A stretch of 6,114 nt of DNA from Candidatus Stahliibacteriota bacterium (GCA_030592225.1 JAUVJT010000129.1:1-6114); one strand, 5' to 3'; counted from the stretch's first letter, positions 1 through 6,028 are shown. Notes: generated from the letters alone by a model not told the origin. Made by a program: numbers and translations.

Positions 1-3000
1 AACCAAGCGGTGAGTGACTCGTAATCCACCGCTTCCGGGGGAGGTTCTCGGCGATCGGGCCAAAGCTCCCCTATCTCGCCGTGAAAGAGGTGAACGCCAA
101 TGAACTCTGCGGTCGAGTCAGACAAAACGACTATCTGGAGAGTATCCCCTTGCTGCAAGGTGTCGGGGAAGGAAAGAGTAAGGTTCACGTCCAGAGTATC
201 TTCAGGCGGGGACTCGCCCAGCTGGGATATCTTTATGTCGTATGGGGAAGCCGTACCCTCTGTCCAGGCAATAAGGGGCTGGGCGTCGGAATAGATGCGC
301 GCCGGCAGCTGGGGGTGGGAGGAATTTGTTGATGCAGGCTGGGTTGCCATTGTACCCCATACCCCATCCATGCGCTGGATGTATTGTAGACCTGAGTTTT
401 CCCACGCCACGGTCAGATCGCTGCCTTCGTTTACGCTGCAGGTAATGGCTTTGGGCGCGGCCCCGACGATGCGAGAGGACAAGGAGAACGGTTCTCCCCA
501 GCTACCCTCTCCGTATTCGAGCAGGAAGAGTTCTCCGTCGGCGTTCAGGTAGAAAAGGTACAGGCTGTCCTTCCTTGCCGTTGCCGTCATCTCCACGATA
601 TCGGAAACCCCGGGGTCGGTCTCGCCCAGTGCAACGTCAGGTTCTGTCCACACCCCATCGTAAAGGGTGTCGCCCACCACGTACAGTACGTGCACCCCGT
701 CCGCGGCAGCCGCCAGTTCCATATCCCGTATCTCGCCGGGGTGGTCGGAATTGAATTGATTGCCTGCGGCATCCCATGACTCCCCGTCAAAGTATTGATA
801 GGCCCCGAAATCAGGCTCACTTACGTGGGCGATTACCGGATAGCCTGATTCTGAGACAACGATGGCTGCATCTTTAACCTTGGCGTTGGTGGTATGAACG
901 TGGTATTGCTCTGAATCATTTCTCAACGAGTACAGACTGAACGGAAACTCAGAGGTGGTGTCTTCATCCAGCCAGATAATCCAGCGGGTGCCGTCGTTGG
1001 CCTGAGTGGCCGAGGCAAACCGGGACCACGCATCCCTGGTGGCGCTGACCGGATAACCGTCATCGAATTTCCCGGTTTGTGCATTATAGTCTGTGCCAAA
1101 GAACTCATTAGGTTCACGGCTGCGGTAGATTACCGAAGCGTAATGGGTGGCCGCTTGATTGTACTGAATCAACAGGCGGTTGCCCCGGGTGGCGTCGCTA
1201 GCCTCGCTCATGGGAGAATTGCCTATTATCAAATCAACTGCGGTCTCGCTCTCTCCGCTGCCCGCCGCGCTTTCCCCAAAGAATGCCGCGGTGTAGACTC
1301 CCTCTCCTTCCATAATGCCGTCCCAGGTATAACCGTCCCAGAAAATCTCACCGGGCGGGCTGCCGTCACCGGACTCACCGTACACGTAATGACCCTCGGG
1401 AGCGTATATCTCCACGCTCCAGCTTTCCAGGTCGCCGGTCTCTCCACCCAGCAGAAACCGGGCTCGTTCGCCTGTCTCCGGCCTGAACACGCCGGGTTCT
1501 GCAGTAATGGTAAGGTCAAAGGTATCTGTGCCCGGTTCCGGTATCTCGAAACCCTGCCTGAACACCCCGGCACGGGTAGCAACGTAGGCGTGAGCCAGCT
1601 CGCCGGCCACTCCCACCTCGCAGACGAAAAGCTCGTTTGGTGCGGCAGGAACAAACCCATTCAACCTTGTCCAGCTTCCCCCGTAGTTGGGGGTCACCGA
1701 AGCCTCCAGTCCCTGCCCTGCCCCGGCGGGAAGGATAACCATCAGGAAATCAGGGGTATATGGATCGGCGGCAATTCGCTGAACGCCGCCCACACCGCTT
1801 ACCCTTGACCAGTTCTCCGCCCCGTCACTGCTGAAGAAAACCTCGTTGTTCCCGGTAAGGGCGTAAATCCCGTTGCCTGAGGCCTCAATCTGTACCAGCC
1901 TGGCTCCGGCAGGCAGGCCTTCATCACCGGCATTCACCGGTGGATTGCCGCTTTCAGGATATTGCGCGCGGAGAGTGTTCTGAGATGCAGTAAGTATATA
2001 GAGCGTGGAATCTAAAGGTGAGTGCTCCAGGTCAGCCACATTATCGCTGCCAAAATCGGAAACCTGAACCATTGAGTTCAGATAGTCCTTGCCGTACCAC
2101 AGGGTGAAATTATCCACGCTTCCCCCCTCGAGCTGAAACACCCACCATGAGTTGCCGGGATTGTCTGTGTTGCACGTCACCAGGACAGGGTTGCCCACGT
2201 CGGGCGGCAAGCTATCCGGCATCTCCCAGCTATCCCCGGCGTCCTGTGAAACTGCAATCACTCCCTGCAGATCGCCGACATAAAGCACTAACTCCATGTC
2301 CTCACGACCTGCGGCAAGGATATGAGCGAAGGGAACCTCGTCTATGCCGCTCCCGTACCAGTCAATGCCCCCGTTATCGGTAATCATAACCCCGCTTCCC
2401 AACGGGGTGCAGAACACGTTTGCGGGTGAATCGGGGTTGACCTCGATGCGGGTGAACGACTGGGCCGGCATACCCGGGACCTTGCTCCAGTCGGGACCTG
2501 AGAGCTTCTGGTAAAGCCCGTCGGTGGTTCCCGCCCAGACCTTATCATTGATACCGTCAACGCCCAGGGTGAAAAGTGAGTACAGGCCGCCGCTTACGTT
2601 GTCCCAGGCATCGTCCTGGTAGGTGGAATACCACACCCCTGCTCCCACAGTGGCGGCGTAGATACCGACCTCAGGCGCTGCATACAAATCGGAAACGTAT
2701 ATATAATCCAGTTCCTGTGTCCGCCAGGTGGGACCGGCCACGTTGTCCTGGGGATTTATAACGCAAATCGCCCCTTCGCTAAGCCCGACGTAAAGATGAT
2801 ACAGATCGTTATCCACCTTGGCCCACTCCAGGCAGGTTATATATCCATGGACATCGTTGGGAAGGGTGATCACGAACTGTTCATCTGCAGCGTTGCGTAT
2901 GTATATCCTGCCCTGGTTATATGCCGCGGCAGCCACGTTGCCGTCTATGGCGGCCACGTCCGAAAACAGCGCACCGGGTGTAGACCAGCCCAGGTCAGCA

Positions 3001-3422
3001 AAGGTTTGCCCGCCGTCTTCTGAAACCCAAAGTCGAGCACCGGTAACAACAACTATGGTGTCGCCCTCCGAAGCGATACCTGCCACGTTGGACTGCAAGG
3101 GTATGCCGTCCGCCCGTTCCCATCTGGAACTGCCCTCTACGTACCACCACAAACCGGACCCACTGGTGCAGACCCAGTATCTGCCGTTGTTGTAGTCCAG
3201 CTCGTTTATCCATTCACCCAGGAAAGGGATGTCAACACCCTCGCCTACCTTTCCCCAGTTTCCAGCCGCGTATTTGAAAAGTCCCTGGAACGTGTATGCG
3301 GCGGGGAAACCCGCCTCTTCTACGGTCAACCCCTGTATAAAACCGCCATGCGGCCCATTGCTCTCCCAACCCTGTGCTACTAAAAGCAGCAATAGTTTAA
3401 ACCCTGCAATTGTACTCATCAT
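1..3422 (-). CDS. Giant secreted BNR/Asp-box beta-propeller protein with FlgD-like domain (3' end outside window)
   Basis: The reading frame is open from ATG 3422 to the left edge, giving 1140 residues without a stop; the C-terminus is missing. Residues 1-18 look like a signal peptide (K9, then a LLLLLVA core, likely cleaved after AQG), followed by WESNGPHGG, a typical first strand of exported propeller proteins. Asp-box-like repeats lie at 134-141 (SEDGGQTF), 348-355 (TDNGGIDW), 392-399 (SQDAGDSW), 531-538 (SSDGAENW) and 578-584 (PNYGGSW). Residues about 630-735 resemble an FlgD/T9SS-type Ig-like domain (FRPETGE, then FWDGYTWDG near 695 and GEGVYTA). A second repeat-rich region spans about 740-1070, and another beta domain starts near 1076. 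Such proteins are exported or surface-attached; ligand and role are unknown. No enzyme active site was recognised. An in-frame TAG two codons upstream excludes an earlier start; ATG 3419 is the only close alternative. No Shine-Dalgarno sequence precedes it. Confidence 0.88.
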   Translation of the reverse strand, partial: MMSTIAGFKLLLLLVAQGWESNGPHGGFIQGLTVEEAGFPAAYTFQGLFKYAAGNWGKVGEGVDIPFLGEWINELDYNNGRYWVCTSGSGLWWYVEGSSRWERADGIPLQSNVAGIASEGDTIVVVTGARLWVSEDGGQTFADLGWSTPGALFSDVAAIDGNVAAAAYNQGRIYIRNAADEQFVITLPNDVHGYITCLEWAKVDNDLYHLYVGLSEGAICVINPQDNVAGPTWRTQELDYIYVSDLYAAPEVGIYAATVGAGVWYSTYQDDAWDNVSGGLYSLFTLGVDGINDKVWAGTTDGLYQKLSGPDWSKVPGMPAQSFTRIEVNPDSPANVFCTPLGSGVMITDNGGIDWYGSGIDEVPFAHILAAGREDMELVLYVGDLQGVIAVSQDAGDSWEMPDSLPPDVGNPVLVTCNTDNPGNSWWVFQLEGGSVDNFTLWYGKDYLNSMVQVSDFGSDNVADLEHSPLDSTLYILTASQNTLRAQYPESGNPPVNAGDEGLPAGARLVQIEASGNGIYALTGNNEVFFSSDGAENWSRVSGVGGVQRIAADPYTPDFLMVILPAGAGQGLEASVTPNYGGSWTRLNGFVPAAPNELFVCEVGVAGELAHAYVATRAGVFRQGFEIPEPGTDTFDLTITAEPGVFRPETGERARFLLGGETGDLESWSVEIYAPEGHYVYGESGDGSPPGEIFWDGYTWDGIMEGEGVYTAAFFGESAAGSGESETAVDLIIGNSPMSEASDATRGNRLLIQYNQAATHYASVIYRSREPNEFFGTDYNAQTGKFDDGYPVSATRDAWSRFASATQANDGTRWIIWLDEDTTSEFPFSLYSLRNDSEQYHVHTTNAKVKDAAIVVSESGYPVIAHVSEPDFGAYQYFDGESWDAAGNQFNSDHPGEIRDMELAAAADGVHVLYVVGDTLYDGVWTEPDVALGETDPGVSDIVEMTATARKDSLYLFYLNADGELFLLEYGEGSWGEPFSLSSRIVGAAPKAITCSVNEGSDLTVAWENSGLQYIQRMDGVWGTMATQPASTNSSHPQLPARIYSDAQPLIAWTEGTASPYDIKISQLGESPPEDTLDVNLTLSFPDTLQQGDTLQIVVLSDSTAEFIGVHLFHGEIGELWPDRREPPPEAVDYESLTAW

Positions 3423-3428
3423 AGTCTA

Positions 3429-3456
3429 ACTTTAACCCTGATGCAGGTTTTGTCAA
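3429..3456 (-). promoter_or_regulatory. Sigma-70-type promoter of the giant propeller gene, leaderless geometry
   Basis: On the minus strand TTGACA (3456-3451) is followed by 16 bases and then TAAAGT (3434-3429). Six further bases, TAGACT, separate the -10 box from ATG 3422. If the hexamer is at -12 to -7, the +1 base is the A of the start codon, so the mRNA would be leaderless. The absence of any purine-rich ribosome binding site upstream agrees with this. The -35 is a perfect consensus and the -10 matches four of six positions. Confidence 0.6.
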
Positions 3457-3527
3457 GGGTGACGCATCCTTCCCGCACAATGTGCTATTCCAACACTGTC
3501 TTACCGGGTACGTAGATTTCCTGCTTA

Positions 3528-3558
3528 GATTCCCGGAGCGCAAGCTCCGAGGAGAATC
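3528..3558. repeat. Imperfect hairpin with GCAA tetraloop in the intergenic region
   Basis: CGGAGC (3534-3539), loop GCAA (3540-3543) and GCTCCG (3544-3549) form a perfect six-pair stem, framed by GATTC (3528-3532) and GAATC (3554-3558) with a small asymmetric internal loop. It lies 100 bases beyond the ZIP-like stop and about 105 bases before the propeller start. No T-run follows on either strand, so it is not a standard intrinsic terminator. It may be a REP-like element or an RNA processing/stability structure. The rest of 3457-3658 shows no convincing gene. Confidence 0.45.
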
Positions 3559-3658
3559 GTCAGCGGCAATAACGCGGTTGTTGTCCAAATCAAGGGTATG
3601 GGGTGTTCTGCCATCGCCAACGACGGCCTGGGTGTTATCTCCCCGGACCTTGTTGCGT

Positions 3659-4363
3659 TTACAACAGAAGCAGCAGCAGGCTGAAGACTGTGTACACCGC
3701 AAGCCCGATGATGAAGAACGCCGGCTCACCCTTGCGGCCCTGGGGCAGAAATTCCTTGACGAACACAAAGATAAGCACCCCGGCGATGAAGCTGGTCAGG
3801 ATGCTGTCGGCCACCGGGGGGATGGGGACTCCGATGGCAAGAACGCTACCCAGGACGGGCGCGGCGGACATCAGTATCTTTACCGCCAGGCTCTCCCTGA
3901 CCTTGCCGTGCATCTCGGTCAGCGACGAGGTGCTGAACGCGCTGTGCAGCACGATGGGTATCACGAAAAGCGCCGCCTCCAGAATGCCGATGCGCGCCTT
4001 GTCCTCAATAGTCATCCCCACCAGGAAGTAGTAGACGAAGAAAATGACAAAGTGGATGAACTTAAGCTCGGTCACCAGTTTCCGGCTCTGGGCGTGCTTG
4101 TAGGCGAACTTCTCGGCAAGATGCACCAGGGCGAACCCGGCAAGCAGGAATACGAACACCCAGTGCTTAAGAAACTCGGCCTCCTGATAGGTCTCAGGCA
4201 GCAGGTGCAGGAACAGGTAGCCGATGGATATGCCTGCGGCAAGCGAGATTATGCGCCACCGGATTTTACCTTCCTTGATATCTATCCGTTCGGTAAAGAA
4301 ATGTATTATTCCCAGACCCAACGAAAGACCCAACGCGACGACAGCGGGAATATCAAGCATCAT
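3659..4363 (-). CDS. ZIP-like (Zrt/Irt-related) integral membrane protein, divergent
   Basis: A 234-residue protein with about eight hydrophobic helices: roughly 4-21, 38-56, 66-84, 102-118, 127-146, 160-178, 186-204 and 213-232. Helix 2 with its end, SLAAGISIGYLFLHLLPE (40-57), and the helix-7 end, AGVLIFVFVKEFLPQ (194-208), resemble ZIP metal transporters (GGG..LatgflHLLPE and AG.flYva..E.lPe). The paired metal-ligand motifs expected in ZIP helices 4 and 5 (HNxxEG, HxxxE) are not clear; the nearest is H140 in VLHSAFSTSSLTE. The central linker is short, with no His-rich loop. It may carry divalent metals in altered form or have lost transport. Start: the frame stays open upstream to 4525, but the promoter lies inside that stretch. 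ATG 4363 has GGAGG nine bases upstream (4377-4373); ATG 4360 follows directly. The first codons overlap the end of a small upstream ORF. Confidence 0.75.
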   Translation of the reverse strand: MMLDIPAVVALGLSLGLGIIHFFTERIDIKEGKIRWRIISLAAGISIGYLFLHLLPETYQEAEFLKHWVFVFLLAGFALVHLAEKFAYKHAQSRKLVTELKFIHFVIFFVYYFLVGMTIEDKARIGILEAALFVIPIVLHSAFSTSSLTEMHGKVRESLAVKILMSAAPVLGSVLAIGVPIPPVADSILTSFIAGVLIFVFVKEFLPQGRKGEPAFFIIGLAVYTVFSLLLLLL

Positions 4364-4424
4364 CAACCTCGCCCTCCAGAAGATGCAGGAGCAGGGTGAT
4401 ATTGCCGGTGTCGAACTTGTCCAT
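4353..4424 (-). CDS. Possible 23-residue leader ORF overlapping the ZIP-like gene
   Basis: This ORF begins with ATG at 4424, exactly the predicted +1 base of the promoter at 4431-4458, and stops with TGA at 4355-4353. It encodes MDKFDTGNITLLL, continues with an acidic stretch HLLEGEVDDA and ends there. It overlaps the first 11 bases of the ZIP-like gene in another frame (ATGATGCTTGA), and the GGAGG site for that gene lies inside it. This layout suits translational coupling: ribosomes load on a leaderless ATG, terminate over the next start and reinitiate. The peptide is unrecognised and may be functional only through being translated. The alternative is a chance ORF in an ordinary 61-base leader. 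Confidence 0.45.
   Translation of the reverse strand: MDKFDTGNITLLLHLLEGEVDDA
4373..4377 (-). promoter_or_regulatory. Ribosome binding site GGAGG deciding the ZIP-like start
   Basis: GGAGG on the minus strand (4377-4373) is followed by nine bases to ATG 4363 and twelve to ATG 4360. This favours 4363 over the much longer open frame that reaches 4525. The site sits inside the small upstream ORF, and a CTCC ten bases earlier could pair weakly with it. Confidence 0.6.
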
Positions 4425-4430
4425 GCACGA

Positions 4431-4458
4431 ACTATAAAGGGAATCGGTGGGGTGTCAA
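4431..4458 (-). promoter_or_regulatory. Sigma-70-type promoter for the leader ORF and ZIP-like gene
   Basis: On the minus strand TTGACA (4458-4453), a 16-base spacer and TATAGT (4436-4431) form a near-consensus promoter. Counting six bases beyond the -10 box gives +1 at 4424, which is the A of an ATG. The transcript would reach the ZIP-like start after 61 bases. The geometry matches the promoter of the giant propeller gene. Confidence 0.65.
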
Positions 4459-4473
4459 TGGGAAAGGTTGACA
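4453..4473. promoter_or_regulatory. Inverted repeat TGTCAA-N9-TTGACA between divergent genes
   Basis: TGTCAA (4453-4458) and TTGACA (4468-4473) form perfect six-base arms nine bases apart. The left arm is also the -35 box of the ZIP-like promoter, and the right arm is a consensus -35 facing DUF488. The symmetry could be nothing more than back-to-back -35 boxes, or it could be an operator letting one regulator control both genes. No regulator gene is present in the window. Confidence 0.4.
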
Positions 4474-4497
4474 AGAGCAAAAATCCGATTAATCTTA

Positions 4498-4503
4498 TAT
4501 AAT
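4498..4503 (+). promoter_or_regulatory. Consensus -10 box for the DUF488 gene, -35 badly spaced
   Basis: TATAAT (4498-4503) is a perfect -10 box in AT-rich sequence. The TTGACA at 4468-4473 is 24 bases away, too far for a standard sigma-70 promoter, and the position 17 bases upstream (GAGCAA) is a poor -35. The predicted +1 is about 4510, the first base of the Shine-Dalgarno site, which would give a leader of only about 14 bases. Confidence 0.4.
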
Positions 4504-4509
4504 AAAGCC

Positions 4510-4515
4510 AAGGAG
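4510..4515 (+). promoter_or_regulatory. Ribosome binding site AAGGAG for DUF488
   Basis: AAGGAG (4510-4515) lies eight bases before ATG 4524. An in-frame GTG at 4515 overlaps this site and therefore cannot be the start, which fixes the initiation codon at 4524. Confidence 0.75.
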
Positions 4516-4523
4516 TGGAATTC

Positions 4524-5009
4524 ATGCAAGCTCAGGTTCTCTATACAATTGGATATGAGGGCGTATCTATCGAAGTGGTTATTGCTGATCTTAAGCAGCA
4601 TGATGTAAAGAAATTGATAGATGTTAGACGCAATGCCATCTCACGCAAAAATGGTTTCTCGAAAACTGCATTAAGAACAGCGTGTGAGACGGCGAATATC
4701 GAATACGTACATATGCCTGAATTGGGTATTGAAAGCGAGATGCGTCGTGGTCTCAAAAAGAACTGGGAATTCTTGCGTTTGCTGGATACTTACGAGAAAG
4801 AGCTTCTTCCTAAAAAAGAGAGTTTCCTAAACGAGCTTAGAACTATCGTTGAAAAAGAAACCTGTGCTCTTCTTTGCTTTGAAGCAGAACCTCATCTTTG
4901 CCATCGCAGCAAGCTTGCTGCCAAATTAGAAAAATCATCCCATTTAAGAGTCACGCATCTGGAGCCTGCTTGGGACTTAGCAAGTACGTATGGAGGACGG
5001 GTTCTCTAA
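4524..5009 (+). CDS. DUF488 family protein
   Basis: A 161-residue cytoplasmic protein with the hallmarks of DUF488: TIGYEG at 8-13, DVRRNAIS at 33-40, HMPELGI at 63-69 and, near the end, LLCFEAEP followed by CHR (117-128; Cys and His-Arg conserved). Family members are about this length. Their biochemical activity is not established; the conserved Asp/Arg and C-x(n)-CHR residues suggest a catalytic or metal/nucleotide-binding site (inference). There is no signal peptide or membrane segment. ATG 4524 has a good AAGGAG site. The family core ends near VTHL (143-146); the last residues, YGGRVL, and the stop codon fall inside a palindromic hairpin, suggesting the original end was replaced. The gene is divergent from the ZIP-like gene and convergent with the nuclease-like gene, 56 bases away, and is AT-richer than the genes to its left. 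Confidence 0.9.
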   Translation: MQAQVLYTIGYEGVSIEVVIADLKQHDVKKLIDVRRNAISRKNGFSKTALRTACETANIEYVHMPELGIESEMRRGLKKNWEFLRLLDTYEKELLPKKESFLNELRTIVEKETCALLCFEAEPHLCHRSKLAAKLEKSSHLRVTHLEPAWDLASTYGGRVL

Positions 5010-5016
5010 CCCGTCC
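4995..5016 (+). terminator. Perfect 9-bp hairpin over the DUF488 stop; possible terminator
   Basis: GGACGGGTT (4995-5003), loop CTCT and AACCCGTCC (5008-5016) form a perfect nine-pair stem. The DUF488 stop TAA (5007-5009) uses the last loop base and the first two bases of the right arm. The sequence downstream is AT-rich but has no clean T-run, so termination is possible rather than certain. Confidence 0.5.
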
Positions 5017-5035
5017 ATTAATCATAATCATTATT

Positions 5036-5057
5036 GAACGGACTGGAGAGTCCGTTC
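5036..5057 (-). terminator. Perfect 9-bp hairpin after the nuclease-like gene; possible terminator
   Basis: GAACGGACT (5036-5044), loop GGAG and AGTCCGTTC (5049-5057) form a perfect nine-pair stem eight bases beyond the stop of the minus-strand gene. On that strand it is followed by the AT-rich spacer AATAATGATTATG. It could terminate that transcript; together with its partner it separates the two convergent genes. Confidence 0.5.
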
Positions 5058-5065
5058 TCCATCCT

Positions 5066-6022
5066 CTACTCATCCAAAACGTTGATCAACTCTTCCTCCG
5101 TGATTTCTGTTGTTTTTAATTTCCCCCGTTTAGAAGCAGACTTCACCTCAGATGAAATGTTAATGGTTAGTATGAAGATGATTTTATTGTTGTAAGTTAC
5201 AAACGGAACTAATTGGCTAAGATTAGACAGCTTAAAACTCAAATCATTTTCAGAAGTGTTGTATATCACCAAGTAACCAAAAAGTTCGTTGCGCTCTTCA
5301 AGGTATCTGTATAACTGCTGGAAACCAGAGATGATATAGGGTTTCCCTTTGCTCTTGCTAGGGTTGAATATCTTGACTTCAGCTAAAAAAAGGTCTTCAC
5401 CGATCTGGTCCTTCAGAAAATCTACTTCTCCTGAGGCTGAAGAAGGCTCTATTTGAATCTCTACTCCTTGATCAAACAAGTACTCGTAAAGATCGGTTTT
5501 AAGTAAAGTCTCCCCTTTTTGAGTATTATCTTTCCATAGCGTGAATAGTTTACTTCTATTGAACCACTCACATTTATGCTTATACCTTATAAGTAAGGCA
5601 CTGGCTGAATGTTGATAATCAAGCTGTTCGTCAATGTGTCTTATGAATGGTTCCAATATTACTTCACGGAAACGTTCTAATGCATCGTCATTATGAGTTC
5701 CACCACCATACCTTCTCCCCACTGAAAGCGCGGGCTGATCAAGAGGTGACTGAGCACACAAATGGATAACCTTACAAGCAACTGCTGCTTCATCCAGTTC
5801 ATCCTTGAACTCTATCCGTTCGTTGTTATTTACAATACTGGAAGCTTTCCTTCGTGCATCTGGTCTTCGACAATCTAAGTCCTGAACAATCCCAACGAAT
5901 ACTGAATGATCTTGAAGAAAACCCCAAAATCGTTTCAGCTTCTCATGGAAAATCTCATGGTTTGCTACATCTAACTCCGACTTACGTGTGTGTAATTTCT
6001 CCCGCAAGTTCTCGGTTTTCAT
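5066..6022 (-). CDS. PD-(D/E)XK nuclease-like protein with unknown N-terminal domain
   Basis: A 318-residue soluble protein. The C-terminal half carries a complete PD-(D/E)XK signature: a helix with E180 (DLYEYLFDQGVEI), GEVDFL with D201, LFLAEVKIF with E215 and K217, then GFQQLYRYLEE (233-243), whose Q236-x3-Y240 matches the QxxxY element of RecB-type nucleases. Metal-dependent DNA or RNA cleavage is the expected activity (family knowledge). Residues 1-165 are mostly helical and charged, including FREVILEPFIRHIDEQLD (118-135), and I do not recognise them; they may sense a target or partner. The tail (292-318) is Lys- and Glu-rich. ATG 6022 is preferred, with AAAGGA six bases upstream; TTG 6025 is in frame but poorer, and ATG 6029 is out of frame. 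Base composition is clearly AT-rich compared with the left of the window. A restriction or abortive-infection role is plausible but unproven. Confidence 0.75.
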   Translation of the reverse strand: MKTENLREKLHTRKSELDVANHEIFHEKLKRFWGFLQDHSVFVGIVQDLDCRRPDARRKASSIVNNNERIEFKDELDEAAVACKVIHLCAQSPLDQPALSVGRRYGGGTHNDDALERFREVILEPFIRHIDEQLDYQHSASALLIRYKHKCEWFNRSKLFTLWKDNTQKGETLLKTDLYEYLFDQGVEIQIEPSSASGEVDFLKDQIGEDLFLAEVKIFNPSKSKGKPYIISGFQQLYRYLEERNELFGYLVIYNTSENDLSFKLSNLSQLVPFVTYNNKIIFILTINISSEVKSASKRGKLKTTEITEEELINVLDE

Positions 6023-6028
6023 CAATCA

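Larger units (their letters stand above)
4992..5060. repeat. REP-like doublet: two inverted, diverged hairpin copies
   Basis: The hairpin at 5036-5057, read on the minus strand with its flank, aligns with the hairpin at 4995-5016 read on the plus strand: GGAG, then A or G, ACGG, two variable bases, TCTC, and a matching 3' arm ending CCGTCCA or CCGTTCA. The unit ends GGAGGACGG (4992-5000) and CCGTTCTCC (5052-5060) are imperfect terminal inverted repeats. In between lies an AT-rich spacer with AATCAT repeated in tandem. Paired inverted palindromes of this sort are typical of REP/BIME elements mobilised by REP-associated transposases. No transposase is visible here. Confidence 0.55.

Noticed and set aside
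483..497. Palindrome GGAGAAC-G-GTTCTCC inside the propeller gene
   Set aside because: It encodes ordinary residues in frame (GEPFS), and one palindrome of this length is expected by chance in a window of this size.
1077..1808. Plus-strand open frame of 243 codons
   Set aside because: It is antisense to the continuous 1140-codon propeller frame, has no family resemblance and no upstream ribosome site, and results from GC-rich codon bias.
3397..3768. Minus-strand open frame of 123 codons, containing a protein-like stretch NTQAVVGDG...LDLDNNRVI
   Set aside because: It overlaps both the ZIP-like end and the propeller start in another frame, has a Cys/Ser/Arg-rich beginning and contains the hairpin. 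A decayed gene fragment at about 3560-3650 cannot be excluded but cannot be supported.
3482..4399. Plus-strand open frame of 305 codons opposite the ZIP-like gene
   Set aside because: Its translation is very rich in charged residues, Gln and Gly, with no recognisable domain, as expected for the mirror of a hydrophobic membrane protein. The minus strand has promoter, ribosome site and membrane helices.
4364..4525. N-terminal extension of the ZIP-like protein to position 4525
   Set aside because: The frame is open, but the extension crosses the promoter at 4431-4458 and the DUF488 ribosome site, and reads as low-quality coding sequence. ATG 4363 has GGAGG at good spacing.
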